Below, in pieces: positions 1 through 11,900 of a stretch of 64,000 nucleotides of DNA (its first letter is position 1; every line of letters begins with the position of its first letter). Under the pieces are notes generated by a model. It was not told the origin of the DNA, searched no databases, and saw nothing but the letters and a program-made list of their open reading frames with translations. The stretch comes from Lingula anatina (lineage: Eukaryota > Brachiopoda > Lingulata > Lingulida > Lingulidae). The stretch lies in the NCBI RefSeq assembly GCF_001039355.2, contig NW_019774069.1:1033601-1097600 (forward strand), written 5' to 3'. The position numbers were made by a program, and so were the translations under genes.

Positions 1-3000
1 TGTGGCAACTACTGAGGTAGTATATGTATCTGCAAGGCACACAAGATGTCTTAGGTGTAGAGGAGGTAGTGACACAGCATGCAAGCTAGCTTTTTTTAAG
101 TTAGGGCTGAAAGCCAGATGATAAAATGAAGATGGGGAAAAATCAGTAGTGATTGCATTGCCTAACCAGCTACCAGACGAAACAGTCAACCCTGTTGGAA
201 CAAGTAGGCTTTACCACATTTTTTCCTCCATAATTGTGACCCCAGAAAAAGTAGTTAATTATTCCTGTTGGATGCTGTTTTTTGTAATACATTATAACAA
301 TTGATTTCAGTCACTTAGCTTGCCAGGCTGTGATATTCTGTATCTTCTCATATGGCTGACATTTAAATGGGATTTATTGGAATGTGTAAGAAACCGGAGC
401 AATTATTCTTGCAATATAGCCTCATTAGGATTTATTAATTAAGTTTTATGATTGGGTGAATTTGATGTGGAGGAGCTTGGATATGTAATTAATTTCATCA
501 TGAAATGAACAAGCTGCATTCCTTTTACGCTGAACCGGCTGATTGATCAGCGCCAGAGTTGTGATGAAAATGACAGATCAATAAATGATCGAGGTTGGAG
601 GAAATCTACGGTCAACAATAGTTGGAGCTTTGAGCAGTACAATGGATCTAGCAACTGTATAGAGTAAAGATAATGGGCTGTATCAATACTGCAGGTTAAT
701 ATCATAACATCACAATGTCATCCAGTAAATGCAGTTTCTGTTGTTATTTTGGATTCAATGAAACTTGTGATGTTGCAGTCAGGCTCAGCCATTAGAAACG
801 CAGACAGGATTCAGATTATCATATTGCAAGGAAAAACATGGCCATCATCAACATTTTAAGGTAAGGCTGGCATATCAGTTTAAAGGTGTTTGTGTATGAG
901 AACTGGTTGTATAGGAATAATTTGATATGATGCTAGTGTGAAATATGGCTGTGATCATTTATTGTAATGGTCCAGGCACCAGTAATGGTTAAATGGACAG
1001 CATTTCTTTGCAAGAGGTTGACTTTGAAACCATTAATACACAAGGGATGTGAAAAAATGGAGGCACTTTCTGATAGTTATAATATATTCTTTGAACTTTG
1101 TCTCAGCCATAGCACAATATTATGTGGATTAATTTGTTGTAGCTGTCTAAGAAGTAGTAAAATTTGTGAGATGTTTTAACTAGGAATGTATTAGAGTATG
1201 TTCTACAATGCAAATATTCCTAAAGTATGTTCACGTAATAGTGATAAGCTGTTTCCATATTTATAAGACAATGCCCAATTTGTTTCAAAGTAGATATAAG
1301 ATTTTTCAAGAGAGAAAAAACATCTACCTATACTTGTAGTAGGTTGCACTGTAGACCTATACTACATGCTGTAGACTATTATAGCAATTCGACTCTAGAC
1401 ATTACATTGTTCTTATGAGGACACATGAATTGAAATGTGTCGGGTAAACTGAGGCATTTTGACGTATTGTTATTGTGATTGGCATTGGTACATGCTTGTA
1501 ATGTATTAATTTTTTTATCATTAAGAGATTTTGCCTTTGAGCAGTTCTAAGACATGAATTCCATATGCATGCATGCAATTGAATATAATTTTCTTTAGAT
1601 AGGTTTATATTATAACGATGTAATTTCAACTAAATCAGTCTTACTGCTCATTACTGATCTTTGTTTACAGGACTACCCAGTTGTTTTTTTTTACATGGGT
1701 AATGAAAGTAAAGTACAAAGGAGCACATAATTATTGTACATAATAAACGTTAAAAACAAATTTTGTTGAAAAAAATAATAAACCCATATACTGAACTTAA
1801 ATGTTGGGCTGTGGATGCATTATGTTTATAAATATGCTTATGATTTTAATAGTACAGCATTTATGTAACAATTTGAGGATCAATATTACATTATGTTAAT
1901 GTCTTTGCATTCTGGACAATTTGTGCATTTTGAAGAAATTGATTTTGATTTTTTTTATCATACATAAATGATCCTGAATTTAAAAAAGTGTTCATGGGGT
2001 TATATATCCTAATTTGTTGTTATCTTGCACACATGTAAGTAAATGAGGCAAGCAATCCAGATCAAAATTAGCCAGGTGTCTTCACAGCATTATCCAATGA
2101 GATATTTTTATGAATAAATAAATATTTAAAATATATTTAGCTGGACATTTGTTTAGTCTAATGCTGAGGTGCTGCTGGCTTAACTGCCGGCAGGGTCTTT
2201 ACAATATTGAGACTATTACATATTTATTCCATTGATTAGATAATGTGGACTATGTCATTGATCACTTTGAATCAACAGATATAAGGGTTACCTAGCTTAG
2301 AAAATTTTCTGTGGTGGGCATTTGAAATTGTCAAAATACCCTTGCTTGATTGAAATTATTTTAATGTCCTCTTTTACAATGTATCAATAGGTCTTAGAAA
2401 AGAAGTCAGATATATTCAGAAAGAAAAATATCTTATGCATATTTGATAAAAGTACAATGTTATATATTGAGTTAGTTTTGGACCAGTCATCTTTTTTTCA
2501 TGAAAATCAATTATCATTAGCAGTATGAAAGTAATGATACACTTAGAAAAATATGCTCCATCCAATACTTCTACACAGCATACTTAATAGAATCAACTGC
2601 CTGTGAACATTGGCATAATAGCATACATTAAACTTTAGCAACAACAGTATATCAGGATTTCCTGTGACTTTGAAAAGTATACACTAATACAAGCATATTT
2701 ATTTAAAACAATTCTCTTTACAATTTAAGCTATCATTTTGGTGAATTTAATGCCTCCTATAGTTGGGCATAGATTAAATTTAAATTGAAGAATATGTTCA
2801 CAACTATCAACTCTTTATGGTTTAACTTATGAATTGATCATATTCTTGGATTTATAAATTAATTGGAATAAAAGGCATATTTATGTTAAGCACAGCAGAC
2901 AGTCTTACAGATCATTCATTATTATCATAATGCTAGGAGATGTACACTGTCATGCTACTGATGAGGTGTGTTTATAGAGATATCAGTAATATTATGCACA

Positions 3001-3143
3001 ATATTGATGTAGAAAATTGTTAGAATTGTATGTGAAGTTGTGCCAGGCATGGGGAAGGCTCATTATCAAAAAGGAACTGTGCTGGTAATACAATACTGAT
3101 AAAAGCATGCTGGAACTTATGATATTTTTGTTCTCTTTTACAG
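1..3143. other. Upstream flank, no gene recognised
   Basis: This is AT-rich sequence with only short open frames of no recognisable family. It may be promoter, 5' non-coding exons or the end of a 5' intron; no TATA box or CpG island is evident. The stretch at about 355-600 is rich in TAATTA/ATTAATT and TGATTGATC motifs and looks like a possible conserved regulatory element (see findings). A pyrimidine tract followed by CAG at 3141-3143 is a good splice acceptor just before the first coding exon. Confidence 0.5.
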
Positions 3144-3239
3144 GAACTGGTAGGAAAATTATAAAGTTGATGCTAGCCCAGAAACATTTCTCTTACCAAG
3201 CTAGTATAACCATTGTCACGTCTACACCATGTGGTCAAG
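3144..3239 (+). other. RasGRF: Putative 5' UTR part of the first coding exon
   Basis: A TTGTTCTCTTTTACAG acceptor ends at 3143 and suggests that the first coding exon begins at 3144 after an upstream non-coding exon. The alternative is a transcription start inside this stretch. An in-frame TAA at 3207-3209 closes the reading frame ahead of the ATG at 3240. A TTG-initiated extension from 3213 is possible on paper but has no support from the family. Confidence 0.45.
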
Positions 3240-3500
3240 ATGCAGAAAGCTATACGGGTAAATGAAAATCAGCTACTATATCTGGCAAACAAAGCAAGGA
3301 TTGAGAACAGTATCAGCGGATATCTAAACAAAAAGAGTGGAGAATCTGCAAAATGGCAGCTACGGTGGTTTTCTTTATATCAGAATTTGCTATTTTACTA
3401 TGAAAATGACAGCACCACCAGGCCCTCCGGGATAGCTTTCCTAGAGGGATGTTACTGTGAACGGATTCTGACACCAAACTCTGTCAAAGGAGAAAAACAG
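3240..3500 (+). CDS. RasGRF: RasGRF exon 1: start and N-terminal PH domain
   Basis: This exon encodes residues 1-87 and ends in phase 0 at a CAG|GTAGGG donor. The peptide contains [20 protein letters not shown] and [17 protein letters not shown], the first strands of a PH domain. These match the vertebrate RasGRF first exon closely, including the [16 protein letters not shown] pattern. The PH1 domain contributes to membrane targeting in the family. Confidence 0.97.
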
Positions 3501-4464
3501 GTAGGGAATACAGCCTGAAATATCTTTATTCTATATAAACCATTAATAGTCATCACAGAAAAAGGGAAATGTCCATAGCTGGTAATAATATTTCCTGCAG
3601 CATTTTACTAATGCATGCCATATGCATTATATATGAACTGTGTCATTAGAGGAAAACTGGTTCATTTTTGATCTTGACTAATGCTATATTTCTTTATAGG
3701 CATCAGTTATTCTTGGAGTGGCAAATAAATCTTTAACTTTTTATATCATCCAATTTACCTGATGCTTTATTTTGAAAGTTTTTGGTAACTATTTTGAAGA
3801 AAGCATTCCTCCATTTGAATTTAAATGTATTAACATTATTTCCTCACGATCAGTTTTATTTCCCCATCTCCGTTACCATTTGTGTTTCTATTAATCATTC
3901 TGGAAATAAAATCTAATAATTTGTCTTCTGTGTAATTATGATCGATGAAAAGACACTGTAAGGAAGATTGGTCCTCCTATTTTATTTCATGTACACAGGA
4001 TGTGATGTACTTTGGGTCAGGATGATGGCCTGAATTAACATTAACAAAATGTATACAGGAAGTGAAGTACATATTGTTGTTTATTTATTTATTGGAACTA
4101 TATAGTTTAAGTACCTGAATACCTATTTGCAAAAGCTGGTGAAATTGCAAGTCATTTGAGTTGATATGCACCTAAACAGGGTTTGCCATTTGCTTTTGTC
4201 TATAATTGTTTTAAAAAATTGATCTAATGTGACTTACATATCACAGATATTGGCCCTTCTGTAAGGGAGTAATAACTTTGATATCATTTACACTGAAAGA
4301 GGGTGCAGTTTAAAAGTTGTCACCCTTTCCCCTATCAGTGCATGTCAGCTTAGGGAATGTGTTTTGAACAATAAAAATTTCTCATCAAGTTTGGTATACT
4401 TCTTTAAAATGAGTGTTGACAGGACCTTACCCTGTCATGCTTATAAGTGGCATGTATCTGCACA

Positions 4465-4516
<52 letters not shown>

Positions 4517-7500
4517 AATTATATATAAAATCATCTGGTAGATACATTTATAAACTTACAATTTCATAGAGTTGATTCTATATGATACCTTATAATAAAT
4601 GTCGCGAATACCAGTTCACCACACTGAGAGTGATCTACCTGTTAAGTTACAAGTCAAGGCAATCAATTTCTAATTATTCCTAGGCTGGTACAGTAATAAT
4701 TCTCTGCCTCTATCATGCAATCTTGGACAATAATAGATCTGCCTGCTTTGTTGCAGTAGTAGGGACTAGGTTGGGAACATTAACATAAAATGACCCACAT
4801 TACCTGTTTTGCATGGCAACAGACCTTGCTCCATAGCAACGAGACTATAGTCACAGCTTGCTTACATGTTGATGCAAAAAGTGCTAGGGTTATATCTGTG
4901 TACAAGAAGGCACAGGGAAAGGGGTTACCACAAAAAATGATAATAATAATTATCAGAAATGATTCAATTTGAAACAATTGATTATTAATACCTGGTTTAT
5001 TTCATTATGTTGTCATGACCTGAATTTACATGGGTTTAAGTAACAGTAGAAGCGAGCATGGATTCCCAGTGATGGATATAAACCACTTATACTAGTTTCT
5101 TATACAGTCTATGCAAAGTTGACATGCCAAGTAATTAATCCAAAAATTAATCCCTCCTTCAGCCAAAAAATAGCTTTAAACTGCTTCTTCTTCAAATTGA
5201 TGGTAGGAAATTGACCTATTAATCTGTTCCTCCAGTTCGTTTAAGTCCTCAATATCATGCAGTAATGCAAGCACATTGCATAATCATCGCACCAATGTAT
5301 GGTTGTAGCTGCATGGGTAATTCCATACTAATTAGAATGAAAAGGAGCAAGTGTTACAAATAGCTCAGAAAGAAAGCAAAATATCTGTTCAGATATCATT
5401 TTTCGAGAAATGTGAGATGATGTACTTTGGTATTTCTCTTAGTTATACCATTTGAAACTAAATGGTGGAATTTGGTTGGGTTTTGTGGCAAAAATTTGAC
5501 TTCATTGGGTTAATTGCACAATTTACTTATCACACAGTTAAGTCTTCATAATTTTTTTTGGCATACAATCCATTTGTATTCCAAGATAATTTTACTTTTT
5601 GACTAAAATGTCACAGTATATTTGAAAATAATATTTTCAACTTTAAGCAATCTAGATGGGCTTCCTGTCAAAAAAAGAAAAAAAAAGCGATGATGCAGGT
5701 GTCTTTTATAAATGCATTGGAATTGTAAGCACAATAAGCCATATTATAATGCAAAGTTTAGTCCATCCCCAAATTGTATCTGCTAGTTGTGTAGGTGAAA
5801 AATCATCCTCTTACTTATATACTATATACTATTATTTGCTGAGATTTCAAAAGTTTGAAAATCTGTTTGAATCTTTTGCTTGCAACAGTTAAGAACTCTG
5901 AAATGAAAAATGCTGTCTGACAAGTCGGCTTTATGAGGTCTTTCATTTAAAGATTTATTTTATTTCTTCTTCTTGATGTCATTAAAGCTGCCTTTATCCA
6001 TTTTTGCGCTGTATTCAACATGTGCAGACCTTATCTTACTTCTTCACCTGAAATATGTTTTAAAAGAACATAGCCTCAGCCATGCCAGTGGAAGTTCATT
6101 TGGCCTGATCTGATACAGATCCTACTTGAGACGCCTATTATGAAAGTGGATTAAGGATCTACCATAGAAAAATTATAGTGATCTCCCCATCACTGATGGC
6201 AGAGTGATACCATTGCCTCAAAGCAGAATCTTAAAGTGAACAATACAGCCTGAGGAAAGTTGGTGAACAAATAAACTTGGACTGGAAAAATTGATATTAC
6301 CAGAAGACCAGATTGTATTGAGAACCCTATTGTAGCTGATATTTTTAAATCTTGTGTTAAACAATCATGTCCTCTGGTAACAAAAATCTGTCTACAGTGT
6401 AGTTTTCATCTTCTAAGAGTCTTCTAATAGTAAAAATAGTTGTATAACATTGAAATGTCTCTTTGTGTTTAAGCTCAAACAATGACATAGATGGACCATT
6501 GACTCGAATTGACTTTAGTTGCAGTATTGTGTGAATGTAAATTTGGGAGCTGGTTGTACTTTATGTTAAGCTTTTTAGAGTGTTCAAGTTGTAATACAAC
6601 AGCACAGCAACCTGAAACCAAATAGTTCTTAACAAAAATGCTGATTTAAATGAATGATAATTTTGTAAAATATGTATTTTTTATGCTGTAAAAGAAAATT
6701 TGTTCATATTTCTTAGTGATATTAACTATGGACACGTGGTATTGGATGTGTGGGGAGATGAAATATGTTTTGTATTGGATATTGCATTTCATATATTTCC
6801 TTGGTTAATAACAGTGATATATGGTACTGTAATTAATATATTACAGTCTGTAGAAAGCAGTACCTTTTGTGAAGATTGACACCATTTCCCAATCAATTTG
6901 TTTTCATATTTTTATGATAAACTGAAGAAAAAATTGTTTTTTTATAAGAGAAGGTAATATTTGTAAGCCTCTTTTCTCACTTCCCCAACCTCTTTTACCA
7001 AACTAGATAAGCTAGAAGGAAAGTAAAAGAAAAATAAATCAGTTGGTGATTTTCAAAACCATACAATCAAAAGTGCTGGCCTTTTCTGTGAAAAACAAAT
7101 AACAGATATGTGTTAAACTACTTGTATGTTTTATTAATATCTGAGCCTGAGGTAGATGTCACATGTTCTGTTGGCGAGTTAGTTCTACTTTGGCTAGTAT
7201 ATATCAGGGTTGCATTTGTTCACACGTACATTAGATGGAGGTGTGTAAATTGATTCACAGTTGTGGGAGGTATATGTGGGTGGACACAGGATCTTTATTA
7301 TTGCACATTATTTATTGGTATCTGCTCCCATGTTGCTTTAAGTTTTACCTGTTAATACTTTATCAGATTGGGTGGGGGTGTAGCTCTTGATGAAGAATTT
7401 TTGCTGGCTGCTCAGATGATAAACTATTTATGCCATCCACTTAAGTTTTTTTATATTTGTTGAGAAGGGCCAGGATTTTGTGCATATAGTGCTCGTGATA

Positions 7501-8899
7501 AGGACCTATGATAATATTGTTACAAAGCCAAAAATAAGCTTTAAACAGCATTATTCAGATATCTGAATGAGAGAGAGAGAGAGAGAGAGAGAGAGCTAAT
7601 GTCCTCAATTTAACATAACAATGACAAAATGGTTCTTCAAAAAATAAAAAAGCAACTGATGAAAAATAAAATAACTAATTAAATACACCAATATTAAGTT
7701 ACATGATTATAAAAGGTTACCTCTAGTAAACTATAATGAAATTCATTAAAAATGTCATTTATTACAATACAATGTGGAAATTGATTGCAAGCTTTGAATT
7801 TGTAAAAATTGCTTGGTATATTCTGCTGAATTTCCATCCATAAAAGTGTGCACTTGCAAAGGAACAATGAATACAGAGTGAACAGTTTTTGTGTCAAAAT
7901 GGATTTTATGATCAAATGCCACTATATGCCTTGAATACGACAATTTTACATCACTGTACATAAAAACTTAGTTGTAATGAGATAACACATGTAGAGTCAA
8001 AAACTAGAGATGGCAGTGAACTCCATTCAAGATTTTGTATGAATGTTAAAATTGAAGTATCAGTGAGGTACCTAGAGAAAAAAAGCTTTTGCAAAATTGC
8101 TGTGACAGAGCAGATATCACCTGTTAATTGTTCATTAAAAGTTACAAACTTATTTTAGATTAACCATAGCTCATATATGAGATAAAGGTCATGATTCAGA
8201 TTATATGCATATATATGGAATACACAGTGAAAATTTATCCAAAGCAACAGCAATTTATACTGAAGCTCATATTTTTATATTTTGTAAAAAAAAAAAATTA
8301 AGAAAGTAAACAAATATTATTTGCTATTCTCCACAAATATTCAATAACTTCAACATAACTATTTGGAATGAAATTCTATATGTAATACTAAAAGATAAAT
8401 ATAAGATTCACTCTAACATTTGGAATGACGAAAATGGTTGCCACTTTTTTTGTGTAATAAATAATTCAGTCTGAGCATAATGGTGTCTATATACTAAAAT
8501 GTAAACAGTGACTGACAGCTAGTGTTTTTCTTTAAGAATGCTATTCTTTTCTTAATCAAGAGAGCTCTACAAATATCCCCTAAAGAGGTGACCTAATGTT
8601 ACAAATTAATGGTGGGAAGTGTTGATTAATTGAGGAATGATGGTGAAAGTTGGTGTACTAGTAAGTGTATAAAATATAACAATAAGAGCTTATTTTTGTT
8701 ATCATCAGTTTTCTGTTAATATTTCAAAAATCTTTCAATCTTGGAGTGACCCTTCAATTGTATTTAAATTACTTCAAGGGCGTAACTTTTTATACTAGTT
8801 ATGAGAATTTATCCCTTTTTTTGGTACCAATGGCCAAAAATCAGGCCTTTGGCTCATGGGCTATTATGATAAGTAACCAAGTTTTGCTCTCTCTATTCT

Positions 8900-8930
<31 letters not shown>

Positions 8931-11900
8931 GGACTGTTACAATGACCTGTTTGTGATTCAGGTCACAATGTTCTAGTGTGCTGTAGGCACAAGTTTTTGA
9001 AATAAAGACCATTTTTAAGGGGATTTCCAGTGATCAGTGTTGAATTTGATCTTCTTTACCCCTTTGTGTTTGCATTAGTCTTTTAATTATTCAATAAAGT
9101 CAATCTTCATAGCGCTAGGTACTCTACTTAGGGTTGTATCTTTTTTCTGCAGAAGGTGCCAAGAGAAAAATAATGCCCTGAAGAATTATTATTTCTTGAG
9201 CCCTGATTAGTTCCTAATTAATGCATTAATGCAATGAATAGATGGCATGAGCAATTTATTAATTTATGCTGAATGAAAAAAAAACTGCTGCACAGTTCCT
9301 GAATAAGATTTAAATGCAGAGCTAAGGGTGGTAAGACATCTTATCAGCCATATATTTGTTGCATCAAATCTTATTACTCATGTCAGTCATTGCCTGGAAA
9401 CAACTTTCAGTCTTTATACAGTTCTAACAGCTAGCTAGCTGTCTACCTTACTAAACATATGCTTTCATGGGTATATCTAGGGCAGTGGTAAAAGGGAAGT
9501 TTATCAATGTATTGACAGAAGTAATTATATTGTTAGGGAAAGGCAAGGTTTCAGTCCAGCCAGGGCCCTTGGGTTGTACTGATCTCTGATCAATACTCAT
9601 CACTGCACAAATATAGACAGCTGGATTCTTATATACTTAACGAGAAGAGAATCGATATGTTTGTTGTGTGGTTGCAGTGTGAAACTAAGCTTCATTGACA
9701 AAAAAAAATAGTCATTCAGCTTTAGTTATTTGCATATATGGCCATTTAGTGCGATTTTAAATACCAAAAAAGAACTGGCATGTTAAATTTGTTTCATTTT
9801 CAATTTAAGTAATAATATTAACATTTGTGTTATGTATTGCATGATTTTTGTCCTTTTACAAAAGGTTAACATACTTTTGTTCTTGAGTTGTGCTGAATAT
9901 GGTCTATAGCTGCTATATTCACTGTGACGTGTAGACTTCATGTAATGATTGGTTACTCCTGTCAGAGTGGATGACAGCATCCCATCTCTGTTCTCTGAAA
10001 TTGGCACAGCAGAAGAATCTACATACTTCATTGATCAGGGCGCTGTACATATTGTCTGAAAGTTTACACTATTTCCTAAATCTTTAAGTATACAATAAAG
10101 GCAAATTGCACTGACAAAGGGTTAGATATAGACAGTTCCATAATTAGGTCAGCTTCAGAAAAAGAACAGAGGCAGATTTGGAGGAATGGTTATCATGGGA
10201 TCCCCATTTGAGCCTTTTCTTTCTTGATAAACCCGACTTCACATCTGTACATGTTAAAATATTATATAATTTAAGGAAAAGTTTTAAAAATTTAAAAGTT
10301 TTTGATAAAATTGATGACAAAACGGTTTCAATATCATTAAATGGTCTTTGCTCTCTTGAAATTAGTGGTGTACAGGACATAATAGGATCAGTACTAGTAA
10401 ACTAGTCATTTTATTTTTGGCTCTGAAATATCAGTTTAAAAGATTACAAGTGCATTGACTAGTTGAATGTTTGCACATTCCTGTTTGTGTGGGTGTCTGC
10501 TTGCATTTGTTTTTCAGATGCCCAACATATGTCACAATTGATTCAGCTGAAAATTTTGTATTTAACTTAATAGTGCCTGAAAACTCATGTTTAGTATATA
10601 CTTAACAGGCCTACCCAACTACCAGACGTGGCACTGAAGGATCCAGAATTCACTGTAGATCGGATCGCGCTTCTGTTTTTCAAGGTGTATATCAGTACGT
10701 GCTTCACAGTATCAGACACGGCACGCGTACCAGCTATGGGCAAGAAGGTGCCGTGTCTGATATTGTGAAGCGCATACTGATACACACCTTGAAAACCGGT
10801 AGTGTGATCTGTGCCCCGTAACTTGAAGGCCTCGCGCATTGTGACCGAGCGCAAGCATCTCTATTCCAAAACTCGCCCATACTCGCCCCATATTGGGGGT
10901 TATGGCATCAAGACTCTTGCGCTCGGTCACAAAGTGTGATGCTTTTGAGTTAGGGGGCCCTGATCTACATTGAATTCAGGATCCTTCCGTGCCACGTCTG
11001 GTAGTTGGGTAGGCCTGGTAATTTTTAATTGTGTAAATCCGACTAATTTTTTAAAATTACCTCTCCCCGACTCCTGGGTATGACGAAATTTTCAAAAATC
11101 CGGCCTTTGGGCTTTTATCCTTAGCGGCTGTTATCTTTGACCCTCCTATATAGTGGGATATTTATTACTACTTCCGAAGTCATTTTCTGGTGGTAAATAA
11201 TAATCTATTTATTAGTGCATCTCGATTAAGTTATATTTAACTTACTGTACCCGAAAATATGTTGAGAACTATCTTCTCGGTAAGAAACATACCTCCTGAT
11301 AGAAGAGAAGGATCAAGATAAGCCTAATTAAAACCTTGCATCATAACCTGGACGCGACATATTAAAAAAAATTACGCACTTGGCAACGTTTGTTGCATGC
11401 AGGGCTCTTCCCAGGATTGAGTGTCAGGCCTTCTAAAATAACTATCTGTAACTTCCTAAAATTGTACAGGGAGTTAAAATAATGATCTCCCGCTGAAGAT
11501 CTTCCACAATTTAAGTTTCCTTGAACTAATATGAAAACTGCATTTTATTATTGCTTACATCGCGGACAATCTCCATATGAAGATATGAAAATTTCCTTTT
11601 CGTCTAGCTAGGATCGGGAACGATGTCCTGAGGATATTACGCGAACGATTCTCCGCCGAAGATATACCGTGAGCGGGAGAGGGGGAGGGGCGGTTTAAAG
11701 ATAAAATGAAAATGAATATTTTTTAAAAATCCAAAGTATGTGTGTGTGGGAGGCGGGGGGGTTAAATAATTATCTCCCGCTAGCGATCTTCCGCAAACGA
11801 AGTTCCCTAAATCCCTTGAACTAATTTGAAAATTGCATTTCATTCTTGCTTACATCGCAAACGATCTCCCGAGGATGATAGGAAAATTGCCTTTTCAGGC

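Noticed and set aside
3213-3239. N-terminal extension of RasGRF from a TTG codon
   Set aside because: The first ATG at 3240 gives the conserved MQK start, and a TAA precedes it at 3207-3209 with no other ATG.
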